Shown here one piece after another: positions 57,273 through 64,000 of a stretch of 64,000 nucleotides of DNA. The notes beneath the pieces are model-generated. The model saw nothing but the letters and a program-made list of their open reading frames with translations. It had not been told where the DNA came from and did no database searches. Origin of the DNA: Paenibacillus sp. 19GGS1-52 (lineage in GTDB: Bacteria; Bacillota; Bacilli; Paenibacillales; Paenibacillaceae). The stretch's first letter is position 1. Each line of letters starts with the position of its first letter. A program made the position numbers and the translations under genes. The stretch is taken from contig NZ_CP059724.1 of the NCBI RefSeq assembly GCF_022369515.1, forward strand, positions 2,852,001 through 2,916,000. The letters run 5' to 3'.

Positions 57273-57296
57273 AAAACAAAACATGGGGTTTGTTTT
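57273..57296 (+). terminator. Symmetric terminator-like hairpin after the transposase
   Basis: AAAACAAA (57273-57280) pairs with TTTGTTTT (57289-57296) around an 8-base loop. The A- and T-rich arms could stop transcription from either side. It is at or just inside the probable right end of the IS. Confidence 0.55.
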
Positions 57297-57309
57297 CGTA
57301 TGCGTAATT

Positions 57310-57501
57310 TTAGTGTTCTAGAGCAATTTTATTTTCAGGGCAGAAATTATATGTTCCACCCAATAACTTATCCTTACATTTCTCGAAGAAACGGATGCCA
57401 TCCATAGAAGGACGGCGAATCCGTTTCTTCTTGATTAAGATTAGGTATCCGTTCTTGTGCATATTTTCTTCTGAAGGCTCATAGGCTGGGACTAGCGTCA
57501 T
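57310..57501 (-). CDS. Small hypothetical protein, convergent with the transposase
   Basis: A 63-residue frame on the minus strand, the only plausible minus-strand gene in the window. The product is Lys-rich (ILIKKKRIRRPSMDGIRFFE) and ends with a single Cys-containing stretch (YNFCPENKIALEH). No family is recognised and no good ribosome site precedes its ATG. It fills most of the gap between the IS and ylxY, so it may be a remnant of earlier inserted DNA or chance. Confidence 0.35.
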   Translation of the reverse strand: MTLVPAYEPSEENMHKNGYLILIKKKRIRRPSMDGIRFFEKCKDKLLGGTYNFCPENKIALEH

Positions 57502-57549
57502 AGTGGTTGTACACTAATTGATCAGTCTCTGCCGGGGAGGAAGTTTGTC

Positions 57550-58536
57550 ATGAAGACGGAAAAAGCAGCGCTAGTGCTAGCCTGTATTGCCATAGTAATA
57601 GGAATTGGGAGCAGTCGTGGGCCCGTTAAGGATATGCTGGCTCAAATGAGGCTGCAGAGTGGAGTGCCTGTCTGGAGCAATGCTCCTAAGCAGCAGGATG
57701 ATGCTCTGCGCAGGCAGATTGAGAGCGCAGCAGCCAAGCTTGCCGCAACTCCCGTAGATGCCACCGTTGACCGGGTTTGGAAGGCGATTCCAGGGTACAA
57801 CGGGTTGGAGGTTGATGTCGAGACTACGTATCGGGATGCTCTTTTGCAGGGGAGGACTACCCCGGTCAAATATGTATATCGGCAGATCGCACCGAAGGTA
57901 TCCCTTGATGATCTGGGAGCGCAGCCTATTTACCGGGGGAATCCGGCTAAACCGATGGTTTCGCTTATGATCAATGTGGCATGGGGGAACCAATATATTA
58001 AACCGATGCTGGATATTCTCGATGAGGAACAGGTGAAGGTTACCTTTTTTCTGGATGGCAGTTGGTTAAGCCATAATGTGGAGCTAGCCGCAGAAATGCT
58101 GAAGCGCGGACATGAAATGGAGAACCACGCCTATACACACCCGAATATGAGCACTTTAAGCCAGGACAGGGCCACTGCTGAAATTGAGAAAACGCAAAAG
58201 CTACTGAAGCAATCCCTTGGCGTGACCAATAAATGGTTTGCACCGCCTTCTGGTGATTTTGATCAGGAAACTGTGGAGATTGCCAGCAGGTTGGGCTTGA
58301 AAACGGTGCTGTGGACACTGGATACCGTCGATTGGCGCAATCCGACACCTGAATCGATCATTGCCAAGATTACAGCCAAGGTAGAGCCGGGTACGCTGAT
58401 TCTAATGCATCCGACAGCCTCCTCTTCTAAAGCGCTGAGAGGCATGATCAGAGGAATTAAAGGAAAAGGACTAAAGCTAGGCACTGTCAGTCAAACCCTG
58501 TCAGCGGAGCGTCTGACGCCCTCTACAGTTGAGTGA
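57550..58536 (+). CDS. ylxY: YlxY-type polysaccharide deacetylase-like protein
   Basis: 328 residues. An N-terminal membrane anchor or signal lies at residues 7-22. The NodB-like fold spans about 130-320. Motif 1, normally TFDD, reads MINVAWGN at about residues 140-147, so both acidic residues are missing. Motif 2 HAYTH (193-197) and the later DTVDW and LMHPT motifs remain. The arginine of motif 3 is also changed (APPSG). B. subtilis ylxY holds the same position and is sporulation-linked. The protein is probably a non-catalytic relative. Confidence 0.85.
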   Translation: MKTEKAALVLACIAIVIGIGSSRGPVKDMLAQMRLQSGVPVWSNAPKQQDDALRRQIESAAAKLAATPVDATVDRVWKAIPGYNGLEVDVETTYRDALLQGRTTPVKYVYRQIAPKVSLDDLGAQPIYRGNPAKPMVSLMINVAWGNQYIKPMLDILDEEQVKVTFFLDGSWLSHNVELAAEMLKRGHEMENHAYTHPNMSTLSQDRATAEIEKTQKLLKQSLGVTNKWFAPPSGDFDQETVEIASRLGLKTVLWTLDTVDWRNPTPESIIAKITAKVEPGTLILMHPTASSSKALRGMIRGIKGKGLKLGTVSQTLSAERLTPSTVE

Positions 58537-58613
58537 ACGGGCAGGTTCTGGTAGGATGGATAAATGCGTCATAATAATGAATAGAAACATGGCTATGCCA
58601 GGAGGATTTTGAA

Positions 58614-59882
58614 TTGGAAAAAATATTGTTATCCAACGGTTTGCGAGTAGTTCTGGAGAAAATTCCTACTGGACGATCCGTCTCCTTCGGAATCTGGGTG
58701 AAGACGGGCTCCCGGAATGAGCTTCCCGAAAATAATGGGGTTTCCCATTTTGTTGAACATATGCTTTTTAAAGGTACGGATCGTTATAGTGCTAAGGATA
58801 TTGCGGAGCAATTTGATGCTATAGGCGGTAATGTTAATGCCTTTACCTCTAAAGAATATACATGTTATTATGCCAAAGTGCTGGATGAGCATCTTCCGAT
58901 TGCTGTAGATGTGCTGGCTGACATGTTCTTCCGTTCACGAATGGATGCTGAAGAGCTGGCGAAGGAAAAGAACGTTATTCTTGAGGAAATTTCCATGTGC
59001 GAAGATACGCCGGATGATCTGGTGCACGAATTGATGTGTGCAGCCGCTTATGGCGACCATCCACTTGCCTATACAATACTGGGTCTGAAGGAACGGTTGC
59101 AGGAAATGACGCCTGACCATCTCCGAAGCTATATGAAGGATCAATATACGATCGAAAATACGGTGATCAGCGTAGCTGGTAATATTAATGATGGGCTTAT
59201 CGAGCTGCTGGAGCAGCATTTTGGTTCGTTCACTAATCATGGCACCGCTGCACCGCTGTCTCCACCCATTTTTCATGGCGAGCTGGTATATCATCGTAAA
59301 AAAACAGAGCAAAATCACATCTGCCTCTCCCTTCCAGGTGTAGAGTCTGGCGATCCACTGCAATATGCAATGGTGTTGCTGAATAATGCTATCGGAGGCG
59401 GGATGAGCTCGCGGATGTTCCAGGAGATTCGTGAAAAGCGCGGTTTGGCCTATTCAGTCTATTCTTATCACAGCTCCCAAGCGGATAGTGGATTGTTTAC
59501 TGTGTATGCTGGGACTGCACCTAAGCAGACAAAGGCTGTCATGGAGTTAATTAAAGAAATGATGTACGATCTGGCTACCAAAGGTCTTAGTGAGGATGAG
59601 CTGAGAAAAGGCAAGGAACAGCTTAAAGGCAGCCTCATTCTTAGTCTGGAAAGCACAAGCAGCCGGATGAACCGTATTGGTAAAAATGAACTTATGCTCG
59701 GAAGACACGATACACTGGATGATATGATATCCAAAATTCAAGAGGTTACCATGGAGGATGTGGATAGTGTGCTGAACCTAATGTTCGCTGAGCCACTTGC
59801 ACTAGCCATGGTGGGCGCAACAGACAAAGCCATTGCAAATGTTAGGAGAGATGATCTTGTCTTACTACGTACAAATCAATAA
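58614..59882 (+). CDS. mlpA: M16 family zinc metalloprotease (MlpA/YmxG-like)
   Basis: 422 residues, TTG start behind CAGGAGGA. It is a processing-peptidase-like protease with the inverted zinc motif HFVEH (residues 45-49) and the second acidic region near FLEEISMCEDTPDD-like residues 120-130. The C-terminal half has the usual IGGGMSSRMFQEIREKRGLAYSVYS, read in two parts. B. subtilis MlpA (YmxG) holds this place and affects extracellular protease levels. It overlaps dut. Confidence 0.92.
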   Translation: MEKILLSNGLRVVLEKIPTGRSVSFGIWVKTGSRNELPENNGVSHFVEHMLFKGTDRYSAKDIAEQFDAIGGNVNAFTSKEYTCYYAKVLDEHLPIAVDVLADMFFRSRMDAEELAKEKNVILEEISMCEDTPDDLVHELMCAAAYGDHPLAYTILGLKERLQEMTPDHLRSYMKDQYTIENTVISVAGNINDGLIELLEQHFGSFTNHGTAAPLSPPIFHGELVYHRKKTEQNHICLSLPGVESGDPLQYAMVLLNNAIGGGMSSRMFQEIREKRGLAYSVYSYHSSQADSGLFTVYAGTAPKQTKAVMELIKEMMYDLATKGLSEDELRKGKEQLKGSLILSLESTSSRMNRIGKNELMLGRHDTLDDMISKIQEVTMEDVDSVLNLMFAEPLALAMVGATDKAIANVRRDDLVLLRTNQ

Positions 59883-60303
59883 GCTTCCAGGAAATGAAGA
59901 TGTATTCATCCCCCGCAAGATGTCAGAGCAAGCCTCGGGTTATGATTTGTACGCCGCGGTTGAGAGTGAAGTTGTGTTAGTTCCGGGAGCGCGGGCATTG
60001 ATTCCAACAGGAATTTCGCTGGCCATGCCGGATGGACTAGAGGCACAGATTCGCCCACGCAGTGGACTGGCGTTGAAGCATGGCATTACCTGCCTGAATA
60101 CACCAGGAACCATTGATGCGGATTATCGTGGAGAAATCAAGGTGCTGCTGATCAATCTGGGGCAGGAGCCGTTTGCCATTGCTCGCAATGAGCGGATTGC
60201 CCAAATGGTATTTCAGGCAGTGCCGTCAGTAACTTTGGTTGAAGTGGAACAGCTGACTGAAACTGAACGGGGCGACGGAGGCTTCGGACATACCGGAAAA
60301 TAA
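59857..60303 (+). CDS. dut: dUTP diphosphatase
   Basis: 148 residues from TTG 59857, 8 bases after TAGGAGAG; ATG 59851 is too close to that site. It hydrolyses dUTP to dUMP, keeping uracil out of DNA. The five trimeric dUTPase motifs are present: ASGYDLYA, RPRSGLAL, TPGTIDADYRGEI, ERIAQMVF and RGDGGFGHTG. It overlaps the protease gene by 26 bases and is followed by a strong terminator. Confidence 0.97.
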   Translation: MSYYVQINKLPGNEDVFIPRKMSEQASGYDLYAAVESEVVLVPGARALIPTGISLAMPDGLEAQIRPRSGLALKHGITCLNTPGTIDADYRGEIKVLLINLGQEPFAIARNERIAQMVFQAVPSVTLVEVEQLTETERGDGGFGHTGK

Positions 60304-60315
60304 TAATATTATTAT

Positions 60316-60365
60316 AAAAAGCTTGCGAAATCATGCCTTAGGGCGCGATTCGCAAGCTTTTTTTT
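60316..60365 (+). terminator. Strong terminator after dut
   Basis: A 14-base left arm starting AAAAAGCTTGCG (60316-60329) pairs perfectly with 60349-60362 and is followed by T residues. It separates dut from the sporulation genes dpaAB. Confidence 0.92.
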
Positions 60366-60406
60366 GGAATTAAGAGGTAGTGTGTGAAATCCTCTGACGG
60401 CTTTTC

Positions 60407-60434
60407 ACCCATCCTGTTAGCCCAGCATAAGATG
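60407..60434 (+). promoter_or_regulatory. Possible sigma-K promoter of dpaAB
   Basis: AC (60407-60408), 17 bases, then CATAAGATG (60426-60434) resembles the sigma-K pattern AC...CATAnnnTA with one mismatch. In B. subtilis the dpaAB genes are made in the mother cell under sigma-K. The match is weak on its own and rests on context. Confidence 0.4.
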
Positions 60435-60477
60435 CTCTATAGTCGAAAAGTGTAAATTTGAAAGGAGCGTCATCCCT

Positions 60478-61374
60478 ATGCTTACTGGCATCAGGATCGT
60501 GTTCCTGGGCGGGGACGCGAGACAGATTGAAGTGATTCGCAAATGTGTGGAAATGGATGCTACGGTAAGCGCTGCCGGGTTCGATAAGTGGGAGGCCCCA
60601 AGCCCAGGGGTGAGCCTTGAACAAATGTCGGTGGAGCTGTTAAGTAATGCTGATGTACTTGTGCTGCCTACGGTAGGCTGTGATGATGTGGGAAATATTA
60701 ATGCACTACTGTCTTCTCATCCCCTTCAATTACTCGAAGCGCATATTGCTGCATTGCCGTCACATTGTAAGGTTTATACCGGTATGGCCAAAAGCTACCT
60801 GCGTAACCTGTGCGCTAGGCAATCGTTAAAGCTGGTAGAACTGCTAAATCGTGATGATGTAGCCATTTACAACTCCATCCCTACTGCGGAGGGAGCGCTG
60901 GTTATGGCGATCCAGAATACCGATTTTACTATTCATGGTTCTACATCCATGGTGCTTGGGATGGGCAGGACTGGATTCACAATGGCAAGAAGTCTTCAGG
61001 GATTGGGTTCGAGTGTAAAGGTAGGTGTAAGAAGACAGGAGCATTATGCTCGTGCAGAGGAAATGGGCTGGAAGCCTTTTATGACTGAAGAGCTGCTGCT
61101 GCATGTGCCGGATGTTGATCTCATATTTAATACCATTCCGAGCATGATTATTAACGCGCAGATCCTTTCGCGTCTCTCACGGCATTGTGTAATTATCGAT
61201 TTGGCTTCCGCTCCGGGCGGATGCGATTTCCGATATGCGGAGAAGCGTGGAATTAAGGCGATACTGGCTCCGGGACTGCCTGGAATCGTTGCCCCTAAGA
61301 GCGCTGGGATTATTATGGCAAATGCGCTGATACAGTCGATTTCCGACGACACTCTAAACAGGGGGGATGAATAA
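60478..61374 (+). CDS. dpaA: Dipicolinate synthase subunit A
   Basis: 298 residues. DpaA and DpaB make dipicolinic acid from dihydroxytetrahydrodipicolinate in the mother cell for spore heat resistance. The NAD(P)-binding Rossmann motif is VLGMGRTGFTMARSLQGLG. An N-terminal GGDARQIEVIRKC start and a GLPGIVAPKSAGIIMANAL end are typical. ATG follows AAAGGAG. dpaB starts immediately after the stop. Confidence 0.96.
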   Translation: MLTGIRIVFLGGDARQIEVIRKCVEMDATVSAAGFDKWEAPSPGVSLEQMSVELLSNADVLVLPTVGCDDVGNINALLSSHPLQLLEAHIAALPSHCKVYTGMAKSYLRNLCARQSLKLVELLNRDDVAIYNSIPTAEGALVMAIQNTDFTIHGSTSMVLGMGRTGFTMARSLQGLGSSVKVGVRRQEHYARAEEMGWKPFMTEELLLHVPDVDLIFNTIPSMIINAQILSRLSRHCVIIDLASAPGGCDFRYAEKRGIKAILAPGLPGIVAPKSAGIIMANALIQSISDDTLNRGDE

Positions 61375-61971
61375 ATGGATTGGCACGGAATTACAGTAGG
61401 TTATGCGATAACTGGATCTCACTGCACATTTGCTGAAGTAATGCCGCAAATCCAGCGGTTTATGGATGGGGGAGCGAACGTGGTGCCAATTGTTTCCGCA
61501 TCGGTGCTGGGAACGGATACTCGCTTTGGCACATCGGAAAATTGGTTAAAACAGTTGAAAGATATAACAGGGAATGATATCATTTCTACAATTGTTGAAG
61601 CGGAACCGCTAGGTCCTTCCAAGCTGCTGGATGTGCTGACCATAGCACCTTGCACTGGGAATACAACGAGCAAATTGGCAAATGCCATGACAGATAGTCC
61701 GGTGCTAATGGCGGCTAAATCGCAAATGCGCAACGGACGTCCCCTTGTACTAGCCATATCCACCAATGACGGATTGGGACTGAATGCTGCGAATATTGCA
61801 AAGCTTCTGGTAACCAAGAATATTTATTTTGTTCCGTTCGGCCAGGATAACCCGCAAGGTAAGCCGAACTCACTCGTGGCGCGAATGGATCTTATCCCAG
61901 AGGCCTGTTATGCTGCTCTGCAGGGTAATCAGCTGCAGCCGATGATTATCGAACGGTTTCATTCAGCATAG
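61375..61971 (+). CDS. dpaB: Dipicolinate synthase subunit B
   Basis: 198 residues, ATG directly after the dpaA stop and behind GGGGGG. It is a flavoprotein-fold subunit with VGYAITGSHCTFAEVMPQI, the APCTGNTTSKLANAMTDSPV block and NIYFVPFGQDNPQGKPNSLV. It works with DpaA. In B. subtilis asd follows; here a structured gap leads to dapG. Confidence 0.96.
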   Translation: MDWHGITVGYAITGSHCTFAEVMPQIQRFMDGGANVVPIVSASVLGTDTRFGTSENWLKQLKDITGNDIISTIVEAEPLGPSKLLDVLTIAPCTGNTTSKLANAMTDSPVLMAAKSQMRNGRPLVLAISTNDGLGLNAANIAKLLVTKNIYFVPFGQDNPQGKPNSLVARMDLIPEACYAALQGNQLQPMIIERFHSA

Positions 61972-62250
61972 TCCTACTAGATGAACTAACTGATCCAGCT
62001 GTATACTAAAAGGGGAGATGAGCCAAATGAGCATCCATGTTACGGCATGGAACGCCGTGCAAATAGCTGGAATCGTCGCTTCCCAACAAACATAGTCTTT
62101 TTAGCTGCCGCCCCCACTCTGGAGGCGGTAGAACCATTTGTTAACATAATCTAAGGCGAAACTTGCGTATGGAAACCTCGTTCCATTTTGTGGGGATCTC
62201 CCTGCGTTTCTGTTAGTTTGTTTGCTTTGAAAGTAATGGAGGAATTATAC
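61972..62250 (+). other. Structured gap where asd would be, with a micro-ORF
   Basis: No asd-like protein can be read in any frame. A 22-residue frame starts at ATG 62027 behind AGGGGAG and ends at 62095 (MSIHVTAWNAVQIAG...). Downstream a stem CTGCCGCC/GGCGGTAG and a second stem ATGGAA/TTCCAT lie before dapG. No T-tract follows either stem. It could be a leader peptide with RNA structure or the scar of a deleted gene. Confidence 0.5.
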
Positions 62251-63471
62251 ATGGGTATTTTGGTGCAAAAATTTGGTGGGACATCGCTCTCAACAGCTGG
62301 AGCTAGGGAACACGTCATTCGTCATGTCAAAAGAGAACTGGCAAGCGGCTATAGCCTGGTTATTGTAGTATCAGCAATGGGCCGCCGTGGCGAGCCCTAT
62401 GCGACAGATACACTACTGGATTGGGCCGTTCAGAACGGCGACGCGCTTCCAGATCGGGAAAAGGATCTGTTAATGTGTTGTGGTGAGATTATCTCCGCTA
62501 CTACATTGTGTGGGCTGCTAGTAAATGAGGGCATTCTCTCTACAGTATTAACAGGGGCCCAAGCAGGATTTGTGACTGATAACAGCTACGGGAATGCCAG
62601 AATACTGGATGTGCGTCCAGAACGTATTCTACGTGAGTTGCGCGAGCATAAAGTAGTGATCGTAACCGGATTTCAGGGTCAGACAGAAGCTGGTGATTTC
62701 ACAACTTTGGGCAGGGGGGGAAGCGATACCTCGGCGACTGCACTCGGTGCTGCACTGCGTGCAGATATGGTTGATATCTATACAGATGTTAACGGAATAC
62801 TCACAGCGGACCCGCGTATCGTTGAAGATGCCAGGCCACTGACAGTAGTCAGCTACACTGAAATTTGCAATATGGCCTATCAAGGGGCAAAGGTAATTCA
62901 TCCCCGTGCAGTAGAAATTGCCATGCAGGCGCAGATACCGGTACGCGTACGGTCTACATTTTCCGAGACAGAAGGTACACTGGTTACAAATCCGGAAGGA
63001 TTTAGGGATATTCAGAACGGTATTGTGGACCGTTTCGTGACAGGCATCGCCTATGTTAGCAACATCACCCAAATTTCTGTAGAATGTCCTGAAGGGAATG
63101 GAACTGGCGTTCAACTGCAGATTTTCAAAAGTATGGCTGACAATGGGATAAGTGTTGATTTTATCAATGTGACGCCAACAGAAGCCTTATATACCGTCCT
63201 CGATGATAAATCAGAACGCGCTATTACAGCTCTGCAGGAGCTGGGTTTACGTCCTAAAAGCCTGTCCGGCTGTGCCAAGGTATCTGTCATTGGTGGCGGA
63301 ATAAACGGGGTGCCTGGTATCATGGCCCGGATCGTAGAGGCGCTTAGTTCCCAGAATATTCAGATACTGCAATCAGCTGATTCGAATACAACGATTTGGG
63401 TGCTGGTGAAGAAGGAAGATATGGTGCAATCGCTGCGCGCATTGCATGCCAAGTTTGAATTACACCGCTGA
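62251..63471 (+). CDS. dapG: Aspartate kinase I (DapG type)
   Basis: 406 residues from ATG 62251, behind ATGGAGGAAT; an upstream in-frame TTG at 62188 has no site. It phosphorylates aspartate, opening the pathway to lysine, diaminopimelate and dipicolinate. It begins [20 protein letters not shown], has [20 protein letters not shown] and ends with two ACT domains, including [20 protein letters not shown]. It precedes dapA, so both supply dipicolinate and wall precursors. Confidence 0.96.
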   Translation: MGILVQKFGGTSLSTAGAREHVIRHVKRELASGYSLVIVVSAMGRRGEPYATDTLLDWAVQNGDALPDREKDLLMCCGEIISATTLCGLLVNEGILSTVLTGAQAGFVTDNSYGNARILDVRPERILRELREHKVVIVTGFQGQTEAGDFTTLGRGGSDTSATALGAALRADMVDIYTDVNGILTADPRIVEDARPLTVVSYTEICNMAYQGAKVIHPRAVEIAMQAQIPVRVRSTFSETEGTLVTNPEGFRDIQNGIVDRFVTGIAYVSNITQISVECPEGNGTGVQLQIFKSMADNGISVDFINVTPTEALYTVLDDKSERAITALQELGLRPKSLSGCAKVSVIGGGINGVPGIMARIVEALSSQNIQILQSADSNTTIWVLVKKEDMVQSLRALHAKFELHR

Positions 63472-63487
63472 CAAGGAGGAATTCAAA

Positions 63488-64000
63488 GTGGATTTCGGAA
63501 GATTAATAACCGCGATGGTAACCCCTTTTGACAGAGATGGTGAGATCAACTGGGAAGCAACTTCACAGCTTGTCGATTATTTAATAGAAGAGCAGAAATC
63601 AGAAGCATTAGTTGTCTGCGGAACGACTGGTGAATCTCCAACCTTAATCGATGATGAGAAACTGCAATTGTTCTCTTTTGTAATGGAAAAGGCCGCTGGC
63701 CGCTGTAAAATCATTGCAGGAACGGGCAGTAACAGCACCAGACATTCGATACAGCTGACCCAAAAAGCAGAGAGTATTGGCGTAGATGGTGTGCTTCTGG
63801 TAGTTCCCTATTATAATAAGCCAAACCAGGAAGGTCTTTATCAGCACTTTGCAGCCATTGCTGCGGGAACCTCCCTTCCAGCTATTTTGTACAATGTTCC
63901 CAGTCGTACCGGTGTAAGTATGAGTGTTGCTACAACACTTCGACTGGCGGAAATTCCGAATATCGTGGCTACAAAGGAATGTGTGTCTGTTGATCAGATC
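63488..64000 (+). CDS. dapA: 4-hydroxy-tetrahydrodipicolinate synthase, 5' part
   Basis: GTG start behind ACAAGGAGGA; the gene is open to the right edge and 171 codons are visible. DapA condenses pyruvate with aspartate semialdehyde. The substrate loop is [12 protein letters not shown], the Tyr is in [11 protein letters not shown], and the Schiff-base Lys is about residue 163 in IVATKE. The missing part is the C-terminal helical domain. Confidence 0.95.
   Translation, partial: MDFGRLITAMVTPFDRDGEINWEATSQLVDYLIEEQKSEALVVCGTTGESPTLIDDEKLQLFSFVMEKAAGRCKIIAGTGSNSTRHSIQLTQKAESIGVDGVLLVVPYYNKPNQEGLYQHFAAIAAGTSLPAILYNVPSRTGVSMSVATTLRLAEIPNIVATKECVSVDQI

Larger units (their letters stand above)
55803..57287 (+). 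mobile_element. IS110-family insertion sequence (ends approximate)
   Basis: The element lies between pnp and ylxY, which are neighbours in B. subtilis. It has one transposase gene, about 235 bases of non-coding DNA upstream of it and only about 30 downstream. That layout fits the IS110 subgroup, where the long end encodes the bridge RNA. The limits given are where a 6-base inverted match CCCATG (55803-55808) and CATGGG (57282-57287) occurs; this is a guess, since IS110 elements often lack clear terminal repeats and target duplications. Expected size is about 1.5 kb. Confidence 0.75.

Noticed and set aside
61972..62250. Lysine riboswitch before dapG
   Set aside because: None of the conserved L-box sequence blocks I know are visible, and no terminator/antiterminator pair with a T-tract lies before dapG.

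Overview
The window is a chromosomal segment of a low-to-mid GC, Gram-positive, motile, endospore-forming bacterium, most likely a Paenibacillus or close relative. The grounds are a fla/che operon in Bacillus order (flgC to sigD, then an swrB-like gene, then rpsB), the Gram-positive replicase PolC, the dipicolinate synthase genes dpaAB, frequent TTG/GTG starts behind strong purine-rich ribosome binding sites, and the protein sequences themselves. Almost everything is on the + strand.

Region 1 (1-31.2 kb) is the fla/che operon. It encodes rod and hook parts (flgC end, fliE, flgD, flgE), the MS-ring and rotor (fliF, fliG, fliM, fliY), the type III export gate and ATPase (fliH, fliI, fliJ, fliO, fliP, fliQ, fliR, flhB, flhA), hook-length control (fliK), placement GTPases (flhF, flhG), and chemotaxis (cheY, cheB, cheA, cheW, cheC, cheD). 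It ends with sigma-D, a DUF342/FapA protein, an swrB-like gene and two small poorly known genes. Genes overlap or lie a few bases apart. The exceptions are a GC-rich structured gap before flgE (9415-9546), a terminator-like hairpin before swrD (about 10435-10464) and a hairpin before sigD.

Region 2 (31.2-44.5 kb) is a translation, lipid and replication block: rpsB and tsf with structured leaders, pyrH, frr, uppS, cdsA, dxr, rseP, an archaeal/eukaryotic-type proS, and polC. Region 3 (44.5-55.8 kb) has a clear sigma-A promoter and leader hairpin driving rimP-nusA-ylxR-ylxQ-infB-rbfA-nrnA-truB-ribF. It is followed by rpsO with its own promoter and S15-leader-like region, two terminators, and pnp with a strong terminator.

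Region 4 (55.8-57.5 kb) is an IS110-family insertion sequence. It has an intact DEDD transposase and a long structured upstream non-coding end, the expected place for a bridge RNA. It separates pnp from the ylxY-type deacetylase. Region 5 (57.5-64 kb) resumes the Bacillus-like order: ylxY (active-site motif 1 lost), an M16 protease, dut, a strong terminator, dpaA-dpaB, then dapG and the start of dapA. The asd gene found between dpaB and dapG in B. subtilis is absent; a 279-bp structured gap with a micro-ORF is there instead.

No rRNA, tRNA, CRISPR array or prophage was seen. The points most worth following up are the IS110 element and its candidate bridge RNA, the 9.4-kb gap that appears to hold a second start of the preceding gene, the paired rpsB/tsf leader structures, and the proS and asd differences from the Bacillus gene order.
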